A stretch of 64,000 nt of DNA from Bacillus_P idriensis_A (GTDB taxonomy: Bacteria > Bacillota > Bacilli > Bacillales > Bacillaceae), in contig NZ_JBCMYF010000006.1 of the NCBI RefSeq assembly GCF_050483325.1, positions 1-64,000 on the forward strand. Reading direction: 5' to 3'. Below the pieces are notes generated by a model. It ran no database searches, was not told where the DNA came from, and worked only from the letters and a program-made list of their open reading frames with translations. The first letter of the stretch is position 1, and every line of letters begins with the position of its first letter. Position numbers and translations under genes: made by a program. Below, one piece after another: positions 18,182 through 27,225 of the stretch.

Positions 18182-18981
18182 TGCTGACGATAAGAGGAGT
18201 ATCCTATCATGTCGAAACATATGGAGAAGGAACACCACTAGTTCTTCTCCATGGATTTACAGGTTCAGCTGAAAACTGGCATCCCTTTCTGGGCACGTTC
18301 AGTCAATATAAAGTTATTTTAATTGATCTGATAGGACACGGACAGACAAATTCGCCTTCAGAATTTGAACGATTCAGCATGGAGCAATCGGTGAAGGATT
18401 TACATGCTGTATTTGCAGAGCTTCATCTTAATAAGTTCATACTTGCAGGCTATTCTATGGGAGGAAGGCTGGCATTAACCTATGCCGTTTTGCACCCTGG
18501 ACAGATTGACAAGCTGATCCTTGAAAGTGCCTCTCCTGGTTTAAAAACAGAGGCTGAGAGGATGAATAGAAGAGAAAATGACCGAAAGCTCTCTCAATTT
18601 ATTAAAGAAAAGGGAATGGAATCCTTTATAGAATTCTGGGAGAATATTCCGCTTTTTGACACTCAGAAAGCTCTCTCAGAGGACGGACAAAAAAAACAGC
18701 GGAGACAAAGGCTGAAAAATGATGAGACGGGGCTTGCAAACAGTCTTTTAGGGATGGGGACAGGATCTCAGAGGTCCTTATGGGACAGCCTCGATACTCT
18801 AAACATTCCAGTTCTGCTGCTAAGCGGAGAGCGGGATGAAAAGTTCTGCAGAATCGCAAAAGAGATGAAAAATTTGCTCCCGCTTTCGACATTTATTAAA
18901 ATAATTGGTGCAGGTCATGCAGTTCATGTGGAACAACCGCAAATCTTTGGTAGAATAGTAAATGAGTTTATTAATTCGTAA
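18178..18981 (+). CDS. menH: SHCHC synthase (alpha/beta hydrolase)
   Basis: Eliminates pyruvate from SEPHCHC. 267 residues with an alpha/beta hydrolase fold: oxyanion loop LLHGFTGSAENW, nucleophile elbow GYSMGGRLAL (Ser near 95), Asp in GERDEKF and His in GAGHAVHVEQP. The ATG overlaps the menD stop. The name YtxM/MenH follows from operon position and fold. Confidence 0.92.
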   Translation: MMLTIRGVSYHVETYGEGTPLVLLHGFTGSAENWHPFLGTFSQYKVILIDLIGHGQTNSPSEFERFSMEQSVKDLHAVFAELHLNKFILAGYSMGGRLALTYAVLHPGQIDKLILESASPGLKTEAERMNRRENDRKLSQFIKEKGMESFIEFWENIPLFDTQKALSEDGQKKQRRQRLKNDETGLANSLLGMGTGSQRSLWDSLDTLNIPVLLLSGERDEKFCRIAKEMKNLLPLSTFIKIIGAGHAVHVEQPQIFGRIVNEFINS

Positions 18982-19009
18982 ACGTATTCATAAGGAGGCA
19001 GTACGCGAA

Positions 19010-19828
19010 ATGACAGTAGAATGGATTGCTGAACGCAAGTACGAAGATATTTTATATGAAACGTATAATGGGATTGCCAAAATCTCGATTAATCGTCCAG
19101 AGGTACATAATGCATTCCGTCCGAAAACGGTAATGGAATTAATTGATGCTTTTGCTTATGCAAGAGATGACGCAAATGTTGGGGTAATTATATTAACTGG
19201 AACAGGCGGCAAAGCATTCTGTTCAGGCGGCGACCAAAAGGTGCGCGGTCATGGCGGTTATGTTGGCGAAGACCAAATTCCGCGTTTGAATGTTCTCGAT
19301 CTTCAGCGCTTAATCCGCGTGATTCCAAAACCGGTTATTGCCATGGTAGCGGGGTATGCAATCGGCGGAGGCCACGTGCTTCATATTGTCTGCGATTTAA
19401 CAATTGCAGCTGACAATGCTGTTTTCGGCCAGACGGGTCCAAAAGTGGGCAGCTTTGATGCTGGTTATGGTTCAGGATACCTTGCCCGTATTGTCGGACA
19501 TAAGAAAGCACGCGAAATCTGGTTCCTATGCCGTCAATACAATGCACAGGAAGCACTTGACATGGGTCTTGTCAACACGGTTGTGCCTTTAGAAAAGCTT
19601 GAAGAAGAAACGGTTCAATGGTGCGAGGAGATACTAGAAAAGAGCCCGACTGCCATTCGTTTCCTTAAAGCTGCATTTAATGCAGATACAGACGGCCTTG
19701 CAGGTATTCAGCAATTTGCGGGAGACGCAACTCTGCTGTACTATACAACGGATGAAGCTAAAGAAGGAAGAGATGCTTTCAAAGAAAAACGCAATCCTGA
19801 CTTCAAGCAGTTCCCAAGATTCCCTTAA
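19010..19828 (+). CDS. menB: 1,4-dihydroxy-2-naphthoyl-CoA synthase
   Basis: Crotonase-fold enzyme that closes the naphthoquinone ring of o-succinylbenzoyl-CoA. 272 residues, near-identical in layout to B. subtilis MenB: GGDQKVRGHGGYVG, GYAIGGGHVLHIVCDLTIAADNAVFGQ and the C-terminal YYTTDEAKEGRDAFKEKRNPDF. The start is the ATG downstream of AAGGAGG (spacing about 11, slightly long); the earlier in-frame ATG at 18962 lies in menH. Followed by a terminator, so menE/menC may have their own signal. Confidence 0.96.
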   Translation: MTVEWIAERKYEDILYETYNGIAKISINRPEVHNAFRPKTVMELIDAFAYARDDANVGVIILTGTGGKAFCSGGDQKVRGHGGYVGEDQIPRLNVLDLQRLIRVIPKPVIAMVAGYAIGGGHVLHIVCDLTIAADNAVFGQTGPKVGSFDAGYGSGYLARIVGHKKAREIWFLCRQYNAQEALDMGLVNTVVPLEKLEEETVQWCEEILEKSPTAIRFLKAAFNADTDGLAGIQQFAGDATLLYYTTDEAKEGRDAFKEKRNPDFKQFPRFP

Positions 19829-19834
19829 ACAACA

Positions 19835-19868
19835 TGCAGCAGCTTGATGATTTCATCAAGCTGCTTTC
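19835..19868 (+). terminator. Terminator after menB
   Basis: AGCAGCTTGATGA-TT-TCATCAAGCTGCT, a 13-bp perfect stem, then TTCTTA. The T-run is weak, so some read-through into menE is likely. Confidence 0.75.
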
Positions 19869-19899
19869 TTATAGTTTTGAATTTTAGTCTCTTGCATCT

Positions 19900-19956
19900 T
19901 TGTCTGGCGCAAGGGACCAGATCCCGGGAGCAGACCTTTTAGCTTGCGCTTTTCTA
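19900..19956. repeat. Degenerate intergenic repeat copy 5
   Basis: GTCTGGCGCAAGGGACCAG...CTTTTAGCTTGCGCTTTTCTA has the end signature of the family. It sits between menB and menE. Confidence 0.55.
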
Positions 19957-19980
19957 CAATTTAAGGCGGTGAACAAAAAA

Positions 19981-21432
19981 ATGAATACAATGCCCAATTG
20001 GTTAGAGCAGCGTGCCTATTTAACCCCTGACCGAATGGCGATGATAACAGAAGAGAGAACAATAACGTTTCGTGAACTGCATGAACTGACAGAACAAATA
20101 GCCTTTACTTATTATCAGCATGGGATCAGAAAAGGACAGCATGCTGCCATCCTTATGAAAAACAGGATAGAAATGGCTGCTGCTATTCATGCGCTCACAT
20201 ACATTGGGGCCACAGCCGTGCTGTTAAATACAAGATTGACTGCCTCAGAGCTTGATTGGCAATTAAGGGATTCAGAAGCAGCATTCCTCATTTGCGATGC
20301 AGCCCTTAATCAAAATTGGGAAAACCCAGACTGGATAACAATCGATAGCGCAGAGCTTGTAACAGCAGAAACAGCTTCTGTTCAATATGAACATTCATTT
20401 AATTTAGATATGACGGCAACTATTATGTACACATCTGGAACAACCGGAAAACCGAAGGGTGTTCTTCAATCATTCGGAAATCATTATTGGAGCGCTGCCG
20501 GTTCCTCATTAAATCTTGGGCTTCATCATGATGACAGGTGGCTTTGCGCCGTTCCTCTTTTTCATATCAGCGGTCTGTCCATCTTAATGAGAGGTGTAAT
20601 CTATGGAATGACCGTCATTCTTCATGAATCCTTTCATCCCTTAAGAGCAAACCGCGAAATCATGGAGAACGGTGCAACAATCGTTTCTGTTGTCCAAACC
20701 ATGCTCTCCCAGATGATCGATAAACTTGGAGAAGGTGAATATCCGGAGACTTTCAGATGCACGCTGTTAGGCGGCGGTCCGGCACCTATGCCGTTATTGA
20801 AGGAATGTGAGAAGAAAAAAATTCCTGTCTATCAAACATACGGAATGACAGAAACCTCCTCGCAGATTGTCACGCTATCACCTGAGTACAGCCTGACAAA
20901 GCTTGGTTCAGCAGGTAAACCGCTTTTTCCGTGCATGATTAAAATTATGAAGAACGATCAAGTCTGCCGCCCTTTGACAGAGGGAGAAATTCATGTGCAT
21001 GGACCGAATGTAACGAAAGGGTATTGGAAACGTGATGCTGTTATTCATGATGGATGGCTGCAAACAGGAGATATGGGATATCTGGATGAAGAAGGATTTT
21101 TATATATCCTTGACAGACGTTCGGATCTGATCGTATCAGGCGGCGAAAATATTTATCCGGCCGAAATTGAAGCTGCCCTGCTTTCTCATCCTTCTGTGAT
21201 TGAAGCCGGTGTAACCGGAATGCCTGATGCAAAATGGGGGCAGGTTCCGCACGCATTCATTGCGGCTAAAGATGAAGTGAGTGAGGAAGAACTGATTGCC
21301 TATAGTTCAGCCCAGCTTGCAAAATATAAAATTCCAAAACGCATTCATTTTATCGACAAGCTGCCTAGAAATGCTTCAAATAAATTAGTGCGCAGAATGC
21401 TCGCAGAAATTATTGGTGGTACACATGATTGA
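19981..21432 (+). CDS. menE: o-succinylbenzoate--CoA ligase
   Basis: Adenylates o-succinylbenzoate and forms its CoA ester. 483 residues, ANL superfamily: P-loop TSGTTGKPKGV (near 153), YGMTET (near 290), TGDMGYLDEEG, DRRSDLIVSGGENIYP and the C-terminal catalytic Lys in PRNASNKLVRR. RBS AAGGCGGTGAAC precedes the ATG. It overlaps menC by 8 bp. In pathway order MenE acts before MenB but after MenC. Confidence 0.95.
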   Translation: MNTMPNWLEQRAYLTPDRMAMITEERTITFRELHELTEQIAFTYYQHGIRKGQHAAILMKNRIEMAAAIHALTYIGATAVLLNTRLTASELDWQLRDSEAAFLICDAALNQNWENPDWITIDSAELVTAETASVQYEHSFNLDMTATIMYTSGTTGKPKGVLQSFGNHYWSAAGSSLNLGLHHDDRWLCAVPLFHISGLSILMRGVIYGMTVILHESFHPLRANREIMENGATIVSVVQTMLSQMIDKLGEGEYPETFRCTLLGGGPAPMPLLKECEKKKIPVYQTYGMTETSSQIVTLSPEYSLTKLGSAGKPLFPCMIKIMKNDQVCRPLTEGEIHVHGPNVTKGYWKRDAVIHDGWLQTGDMGYLDEEGFLYILDRRSDLIVSGGENIYPAEIEAALLSHPSVIEAGVTGMPDAKWGQVPHAFIAAKDEVSEEELIAYSSAQLAKYKIPKRIHFIDKLPRNASNKLVRRMLAEIIGGTHD

Positions 21433-22534
21433 TGTACAGGAAGTGACCCTTCATCACCTTGATATGAAGCTCGTTGCCCCCTTTCAATCCAGTATTGAAA
21501 CAGTTTCCAGCCGGGAGAGTGTTCTAATTGAAGTACGTGATCGCAGCGGAAGAATAGGATGGGGAGAAGTTGTTGCATTCTCTTCACCCTGGTACACAGA
21601 AGAAACAATTGGAACGTGTCATCACATGCTGAAATCATTTCTTATCCCTCAGCTGCTTGCAAAACCATTTCAAGATCCGGAAGCATTCATTGATTCTTTT
21701 TCCTATATCAGAAGAAATCAAATGGCTAAGGCAGCGATTGAAGGTGCAGTATGGGATCTTCATGCAAAGTGTAAGGAAAAGCCGCTTGCAGCCATTTTAG
21801 GCGGTACGGCAGAGCAAATTGATTCAGGTGTTGTCGTTGGCCTGTCTTCAATGGAACACATGCTTGAAACAATTGAGAAGCATGTCAGCGAGGGATATAA
21901 ACGAATTAAAATAAAAATCAAGCCTGGATTAGATGCTGTCCTGCTTCATGAAATCAGAAACCATTTTCCGTATGTTCCCTTAATGGCAGATGCCAACTCT
22001 GCTTATACGCTCGATGATATCAGCCTTTTAAAGGAACTTGATCAGTATAATCTTTTAATGATTGAACAGCCGCTTGCTCACGATGACATTATTGATCATG
22101 CGGTTTTGCAGGCTCAAATAAAGACACCGATTTGTCTTGATGAGAGCATTATTACGCTAAATGATGCAAAAAAAGCGATTCAGCTGGGCAGCTGCGGCGT
22201 CATTAATATTAAGCCGGGGAGAGTCGGCGGTCTTTTTGAATCGTTGAAAATTCATGATTATTGCATGCAGCACAATGTTCCGGTCTGGGTAGGAGGAATG
22301 CTTGAAACAGGGGTTTCACGGGCACATAACATCGCCCTTGCATCACTTCCGAATTTCACAATACCCGGTGATATTTCTGCATCTTCACGATATTGGGAAG
22401 AAGATATCATTTCTCCGCCGGTTACCGTTAATAATGGGAAAATTAATATACCTGCAGGTCCTGGGATCGGATTTGAAGTAAATCGGAGTAAATTAGCAAA
22501 ATACTGTACACATATTGAACGTTTTACTAAATAA
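21425..22534 (+). CDS. menC: o-succinylbenzoate synthase
   Basis: Enolase-superfamily dehydratase acting on SHCHC. 369 residues. The KxK catalytic lysines are in KRIKIKIKPG (near 160); metal ligands are in ADANSAY, MIEQPL and DESI, and the second lysine is in NIKPGRVGG. The start is the ATG inside the end of menE; TTG and GTG four and three codons earlier are possible. The nearest RBS is a weak GGTGGT. Last menaquinone gene. Confidence 0.94.
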   Translation: MIDVQEVTLHHLDMKLVAPFQSSIETVSSRESVLIEVRDRSGRIGWGEVVAFSSPWYTEETIGTCHHMLKSFLIPQLLAKPFQDPEAFIDSFSYIRRNQMAKAAIEGAVWDLHAKCKEKPLAAILGGTAEQIDSGVVVGLSSMEHMLETIEKHVSEGYKRIKIKIKPGLDAVLLHEIRNHFPYVPLMADANSAYTLDDISLLKELDQYNLLMIEQPLAHDDIIDHAVLQAQIKTPICLDESIITLNDAKKAIQLGSCGVINIKPGRVGGLFESLKIHDYCMQHNVPVWVGGMLETGVSRAHNIALASLPNFTIPGDISASSRYWEEDIISPPVTVNNGKINIPAGPGIGFEVNRSKLAKYCTHIERFTK

Positions 22535-22682
22535 ATTCGATTTTTCTCTAGGAGAAAATCCGATTTTCGCTCTGCATAATTTGATTTTGCGGTTTTGTGA
22601 AATTTCGCATTCCATGTTAAAAATATATGGAATGATGCTAGAGACATCATTTCGACAATCAGCCCTCTCTGCTTCAATCTTT

Positions 22683-22714
22683 GGCCAGCTATGTATGTAG
22701 CTGGCTCTTTTTGT
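22683..22714 (+). terminator. Terminator after menC
   Basis: GCCAGCTA-TGTA-TGTAGCTGGC followed by TCTTTTTG. A second weaker hairpin (ATTTTTCTC/GAGAAAAT) lies directly after the stop at 22539-22561. Confidence 0.75.
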
Positions 22715-22737
22715 TTTATATAGCATAATTCCCGCCT

Positions 22738-22850
22738 ATGTCTAGCTCCTTCGCCTGACTCCTCGGCCGGAACAAAAAAACCCTGAGGACTTTCAGAATG
22801 ATTTTTTACCAGGCATGACTGTGCTGATCAGGCGATTTTGCATTTCTTTT
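22738..22850. repeat. Intergenic repeat copy 6
   Basis: TGTCTAGCTCCTTCGCCTGA, CTCCTCGGCCGGAACAAAAA, TCAGGCGATTTTGCATTTCTTT; the same block order as the copy at 13580-13701. Between it and the mntA start there is only the mntA control region. Confidence 0.65.
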
Positions 22851-22865
22851 GTCGAGAAAGAATGA

Positions 22866-22894
22866 TTGACAGAAAGCTTAAAATGCTTTAAATT
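22866..22894 (+). promoter_or_regulatory. Possible promoter of mntABCD
   Basis: TTGACA, 17-bp spacer, TAAATT. The -35 is perfect and the -10 matches 4 of 6. It lies about 175 bp before mntA; a nearer promoter next to the MntR boxes cannot be excluded. Confidence 0.4.
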
Positions 22895-22985
22895 GTTGCG
22901 TATAGGCAAAATAATTACACTCATCAACAAAACATGAAACAAGCTAACTTATTAGCACATGACCTAACTTTCTTTCATAAAATGG

Positions 22986-23040
22986 TTTTTGCGAAGGAAA
23001 GTCCTTTTTTTAATCAAAAATTTGCACAAGGGAAACATTT
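22986..23040 (+). promoter_or_regulatory. Two MntR-like operator boxes upstream of mntA
   Basis: TTTGCACAAGGGAAAC (from 23021) closely matches the MntR boxes I recall for B. subtilis mntA and mntH (TTTGC-N3-AGGGAAAC type). A second TTTGCGAAGGAAAG (from 22988) is two bases shorter. Mn-loaded MntR would repress the operon here. Confidence 0.65.
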
Positions 23041-23068
23041 GTTGACGAAGGAAAGAGGAGGATTAAGA

Positions 23069-23995
23069 ATGAAAAAGAGAATATTTATGCTGATTTCAAT
23101 CCTTGCCCTGTCCGTTATGATGACAGCGTGCAGCCAGGGCGCAAGCGGAGATGGAAACGGAAAAATAAAAGTAACCACAACAACTGCTCAAATAGCAGAT
23201 GTCACAAAAAACGTTGCCGGTGACGCTGCGGAAGTGCAGTCGCTGATGGGTCCAGGAATTGACCCCCATTTATATCAGGCATCACAGGGAGATATTCAAA
23301 AGCTGAATAAGGCAGACATTATTTTTTATAACGGTCTGCATTTAGAAGGCAAGATGGGTGAAATATTTGAAAAAATGTCGAATGAAAAGCCTACAGTGCC
23401 AGTAGCAAGTGCCATTCCGGAAAATAAATTAATAAATGATAAAACGAACGCGAAGATACATGATCCCCATGTATGGTTTGATATCTCGTTATGGATTCAT
23501 ACGGTTGATATCGTAGAAGAAGAACTCACCAAGCTTTCACCTGAAAATAAAGATAAATTTGCTGAAAATGCCGCTGCATATAAGAAAAAGCTTCAGGAAA
23601 TGGACCAATATGCAAAAGAACAGGTTCAGACGATTCCTGAAGAAAGCAGAGTCCTTGTAACAGCGCATGATGCATTTACTTACTTTGGAAACGCCTATGG
23701 GTTTGAAGTGATGGGTCTGCAGGGATTAAGCACAGATTCAGAATACGGTCTCCGTGATGTGCAAAATTTAGTCGATGTACTGGTAGAGCGTGAGATTAAA
23801 GCAGTATTTGTAGAGAGCAGTATATCAGAGAAATCGATTAACGCCGTTGTAGAAGGCTCTAAAAAGAGAGAGCATGAAGTCGTTATTGGCGGACAGCTTT
23901 ATTCTGATGCCATGGGTGAAGAAGGAACAGAAGAAGGAACCTATTTAGGAATGTTTAAACACAATATCGATACTATTGTTTCATCATTGAAATAA
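23069..23995 (+). CDS. mntA: Manganese-binding lipoprotein of an ABC importer
   Basis: 308 residues, cluster A-I (ZnuA/TroA) solute-binding protein. Signal peptide with lipobox MTAC (Cys21). Metal ligands: His in GIDPHLYQ, His in DPHVWFD, Glu in FVESSIS and Asp in YSDAMG. There is no His-rich loop, unlike zinc-binding ZnuA at 31.6 kb, which fits manganese. An ATG 45 codons upstream is open but the RBS AGAGGAGGA fixes the start at 23069. First gene of mntABCD. Confidence 0.92.
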   Translation: MKKRIFMLISILALSVMMTACSQGASGDGNGKIKVTTTTAQIADVTKNVAGDAAEVQSLMGPGIDPHLYQASQGDIQKLNKADIIFYNGLHLEGKMGEIFEKMSNEKPTVPVASAIPENKLINDKTNAKIHDPHVWFDISLWIHTVDIVEEELTKLSPENKDKFAENAAAYKKKLQEMDQYAKEQVQTIPEESRVLVTAHDAFTYFGNAYGFEVMGLQGLSTDSEYGLRDVQNLVDVLVEREIKAVFVESSISEKSINAVVEGSKKREHEVVIGGQLYSDAMGEEGTEEGTYLGMFKHNIDTIVSSLK

Positions 23996-24010
23996 GGCAG
24001 GTGTTTGACA

Positions 24011-24769
24011 ATGAATCCAGTAACTGTTGAAAATTTGACAGTAGCCTATCATAGAAAACCGGTTTTACAAGAAGTTGGTTTTGAAATTCCGGAAGGAAAA
24101 TTAATTGGAATCATCGGACCAAATGGAGCCGGGAAGTCTACATTAATTAAAGCCGTTTTAGGATTGATTCCAGTGGCATCGGGAGAAGTTGAAATCTATG
24201 GCGATCATTATAAAAAACAGCGTAAACGCGTCGGATACGTCCCTCAGCGCGGATCGGTGGATTGGGACTTTCCAACGAATGCACTTGATGTAGTGCTGAT
24301 GGGAAGATACGGCCATATTGGCTGGCTCAAGCGTCCGGGGAAAAAAGATATCGAATTTGCCCGCGGATGTCTTGAAAAAGTAGGCATGCTCGATTTCGCT
24401 GACAGACAAATCAGCCAGCTTTCTGGCGGACAGCAGCAGCGTGTGTTCTTAGCAAGAGCACTTGCACAGGATGCAGATGTGTATTTTATGGATGAACCGT
24501 TTGTTGGTGTCGATGCAGCAACTGAAAAAGCGATCATTTCCCTTTTAAATGAACTGAAGGCAAGACAGAAAACAGTATTGGTTGTTCATCATGATCTACA
24601 GACAGTCGAAGAATATTTTGACTGGGTTTTGCTTCTGAATTTAAGGAAGATTGCATTTGGTCCAACGAGTGAAGTCTTTACAATGGATAATCTTCAAAAA
24701 ACATACGGAGGCAGGCTCACATTTTTACAGGAGAAAAGTGTGCTTGTGGATGAAACAAAACAGGAGTGA
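24011..24769 (+). CDS. mntB: Manganese ABC transporter, ATP-binding subunit
   Basis: 252 residues. Walker A GPNGAGKST (near 37), Q-loop YVPQRGSVDWDFP, signature LSGGQQQRVFLARAL, Walker B VYFMDEPF, H-loop HHD. The TTG two codons upstream is possible; the AGGTG site is better spaced for the ATG. Confidence 0.93.
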   Translation: MNPVTVENLTVAYHRKPVLQEVGFEIPEGKLIGIIGPNGAGKSTLIKAVLGLIPVASGEVEIYGDHYKKQRKRVGYVPQRGSVDWDFPTNALDVVLMGRYGHIGWLKRPGKKDIEFARGCLEKVGMLDFADRQISQLSGGQQQRVFLARALAQDADVYFMDEPFVGVDAATEKAIISLLNELKARQKTVLVVHHDLQTVEEYFDWVLLLNLRKIAFGPTSEVFTMDNLQKTYGGRLTFLQEKSVLVDETKQE

Positions 24770-24775
24770 GTGGAT

Positions 24776-26101
24776 ATGATGGAAGAACTATTCTATCAAT
24801 TGCAAAATCAGAATACTCAGTGGGTTCTGCTTGGAACGATGCTGCTTGGGCTTGCAAGCGGGGTTCTCGGAAGCTTTGCTCTCCTAAGAAAACAAAGTCT
24901 GATAGGAGATGCAATGGCACATGCTGCCTTGCCAGGCGTGTGTATGGCATTTCTGCTTTACGGGTCCAAATCATTAGTCTGGTTTCTTGTCGGAGCAGCC
25001 ATTTCAGGGATGATTGCTGCTTGGCTGATCCAATTTATCATACAGAATTCGCGAATTAAAGAAGACTCAGCTCTAGGTCTGGTTTTATCCGTATTCTTTG
25101 GATTTGGAATCGTTCTGCTGACTTATATTCAGCACAACAGCGGCGGAAATCAAAGCGGCTTGAGCGATTTTATTTTCGGAAAAGCAGCATCAATGGTCGG
25201 TCAGGATGTTCAGATTATCACTCTGATTGCTGCCATTTTACTTCTTTTGACGGCTGTATTCTTTAAAGAATTTAAAATTTTGACGTTTGATCCCCAGTTT
25301 GCAAAAGGAATTGGACTTCCAACTTCTTTTCTGAATGGTTTGCTCATAGTTTTAATTGTTTGTGCAGTCGTAATCGGACTTCAAACCGTAGGGGTCATTT
25401 TAATGGCAGCCATGCTTATTACACCAGCTATCTCAGCAAGATATTGGACTGATAAGCTTGGGCATATGGTGATTATCGCTGGAATCATCGGAGGAATCTC
25501 AGGCGTTGCCGGAACCTTCCTGAGCACAACAGTAAAAGGAATGGCAACTGGTCCTTTAATAATCGTTGCAGCTACATTGCTCTTTCTGATTTCATTGATT
25601 TTTGCTCCAAAACGCGGGCTGGTTTCAAAAGCGTTAAAGCAAATCAAGCTGAGAAAAAGAACATCGGTTGAGCAGCTGCTTCTGTCTTTTTATGATCTAA
25701 CAGAAAGTGCAGGGGGAAAATATTCTGCTGAATCCTTCTCGCTTGACGAAATTGTAAATAAAAGAAAAGCAGCCGGCAGTCTTGTCGGCAGATCATTAAA
25801 AGAGCTTTTGAAAAAGCGCCTGATCATGAAAGGCGAAGGGGATAGTTGGAGGCTTACAGAAAATGGCCTCCAGCTTGCCTATCATCTTGCTTTAAATCAG
25901 CGTCTTTATGAAATGTACCTTATGCATGAAATGGAGCTTGCCCAGCTTCAAATTACAAGCCGTGATGATGTTGATGTGGAAATGATGTCAAGCGATATGA
26001 AGGATCGGTTAATGAACCTGTTAAAAGATCATCATAGAGAGCCGATGCTGCTTCCTAAGACGAAGAATAGCCTGAGCAGGAAGGAGTGGCTGTATCAATG
26101 A
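24776..26101 (+). CDS. mntC: Manganese ABC permease with a C-terminal DtxR-like domain
   Basis: 441 residues. Residues 1-285 form an ABC-3 permease with eight or so membrane segments (GDAMAHAALPGV is the usual loop). From about 290 a soluble extension follows: LLLSFYDLTE...LVGRSLKELLKKRLIMKGEGDSWRLTENG resembles a winged helix, and NQRLYEMYLMHEMELAQ the second helix region of DtxR/MntR proteins. B. subtilis MntC (435 aa) has the same length. The extension may sense Mn and gate transport (inference). ATG after CAGGAG; 4-bp overlap with mntD. Confidence 0.92.
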   Translation: MMEELFYQLQNQNTQWVLLGTMLLGLASGVLGSFALLRKQSLIGDAMAHAALPGVCMAFLLYGSKSLVWFLVGAAISGMIAAWLIQFIIQNSRIKEDSALGLVLSVFFGFGIVLLTYIQHNSGGNQSGLSDFIFGKAASMVGQDVQIITLIAAILLLLTAVFFKEFKILTFDPQFAKGIGLPTSFLNGLLIVLIVCAVVIGLQTVGVILMAAMLITPAISARYWTDKLGHMVIIAGIIGGISGVAGTFLSTTVKGMATGPLIIVAATLLFLISLIFAPKRGLVSKALKQIKLRKRTSVEQLLLSFYDLTESAGGKYSAESFSLDEIVNKRKAAGSLVGRSLKELLKKRLIMKGEGDSWRLTENGLQLAYHLALNQRLYEMYLMHEMELAQLQITSRDDVDVEMMSSDMKDRLMNLLKDHHREPMLLPKTKNSLSRKEWLYQ

Positions 26102-26988
26102 GTTATGATGCTTGGATTTTACTGACAGGTTCTCTTGTCGGCATTACCTGTGCGATGATTGGCTGTTTCCTGATTTTAAGGAAAATGGCGATGCTTGCAG
26201 ATGCAATCAGTCATTCTGTCTTGCTTGGCATCGTAGGTGCCTATTTTGTCAGCAGAAGCTTAGATGGGATTTCAATGTTTATCGGTGCCGCTGTTGTCGG
26301 ATTGCTTACAGCGTTTCTAGTGCAAATATTAAATGCTAAAGGTGTTCAATCAGATGCTGCAATCGGAGTTGTTTTTACTTCTCTTTTTGCCATAGGTGTT
26401 ATCCTCCTTTCGTTATTTGGAGGAAACATCCATCTTGATGTCAATCACGCCCTGATGGGGGAAATTACATTTGTGCCTTGGGATACGATCACCATAGCAG
26501 GTGCTGATATGGGACCGAAGGCCGTATGGATGCTTGGTTCCGTCTTCATCGTAAATCTAGTGCTGATCATTCTTTTTTACAAAGAATTTAAAATTTCTTC
26601 GTTTGATCCTCAGATGGCAGTTGCGATTGGGATACCAGTGCTTCTCATTCATTACCTGCAAATGGGGATGCTCTCGATTACAACGGTTGCATCATTTGAC
26701 AGTGTTGGGGCGATTCTGGTTGTAGCCATGCTCATAGTTCCTGCATCAGCTGCCTATCTGCTGACGGATAAATTGCTTCATATGCTGATTATCAGTTCAA
26801 TCATCGGAATTTTATCAGCAATATCAGGCTACTATGCAGCCACATGGATGAATGTCTCGATTGCAGGGGCAATGGCTACAGCTGCAGGTCTGATTTTTTT
26901 CCTGACATTTATCTTTTCACCTTCACACGGTCTGTTATCGAAGCTTCTTTCAAGAAGAAAATTTGCATCGGCCGAAGTTAGTGAATAA
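26098..26988 (+). CDS. mntD: Manganese ABC permease, second subunit
   Basis: 296 residues, ABC-3 permease without the extension seen in MntC. ADAISHSVLLGI loop near residue 40 and eight to nine hydrophobic segments. ATG overlaps the mntC stop (ATGA) after AAGGAG. Two different permeases form the heterodimer, as in B. subtilis MntCD. Confidence 0.93.
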   Translation: MSYDAWILLTGSLVGITCAMIGCFLILRKMAMLADAISHSVLLGIVGAYFVSRSLDGISMFIGAAVVGLLTAFLVQILNAKGVQSDAAIGVVFTSLFAIGVILLSLFGGNIHLDVNHALMGEITFVPWDTITIAGADMGPKAVWMLGSVFIVNLVLIILFYKEFKISSFDPQMAVAIGIPVLLIHYLQMGMLSITTVASFDSVGAILVVAMLIVPASAAYLLTDKLLHMLIISSIIGILSAISGYYAATWMNVSIAGAMATAAGLIFFLTFIFSPSHGLLSKLLSRRKFASAEVSE

Positions 26989-27029
26989 ATTTTTATAAGC
27001 AGTGAATAAAAATGATTCTCATTATCAAT

Positions 27030-27068
27030 AATAAAGAAAAAGGACAGCGAAATGCTGTCCTTTCTTTT
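27030..27068. terminator. Bidirectional terminator between mntD and the DUF1540 gene
   Basis: GGACAGC-GAAAT-GCTGTCC with TTTCTTTT on one side and AAAGAAAAA on the other, so it serves both convergent transcripts. Confidence 0.85.
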
Positions 27069-27225
27069 ACAGATCATGAGGCTTAAAGGTTTTGCAGTCT
27101 GTTTCCTCGCTGCGGGAAGCAGTATCTCCTTTATGGCTGACTACATAGATGGCATCAGCTGTACACTGATTGCCATTGCCCCAATACTCACAGTTATTGA
27201 CTTCACACTTTACTTCTCTTGGCAT
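27067..27225 (-). CDS. DUF1540 small Cys-rich protein
   Basis: 52 codons on the minus strand with a perfect AAGGAGGTTTTGATAA-ATG. The translation begins MPREVKCEVNNCEYWGNGN and has four cysteines (CEVNNC, QC, DC) in the spacing of DUF1540 domains, which probably bind a metal. Such proteins are common in bacilli and clostridia and have no known function. Adjacent to Mn and Zn genes, but I see no operator in front. Confidence 0.8.
   Translation of the reverse strand: MPREVKCEVNNCEYWGNGNQCTADAIYVVSHKGDTASRSEETDCKTFKPHDL

Noticed and set aside
27013..27027. Fur-box-like dyad TGATTCTCATTATCA after mntD
   Set aside because: It lies between the mntD stop and a bidirectional terminator, at the 3' ends of two convergent genes, with no promoter to control. 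The match is probably chance or a relic.
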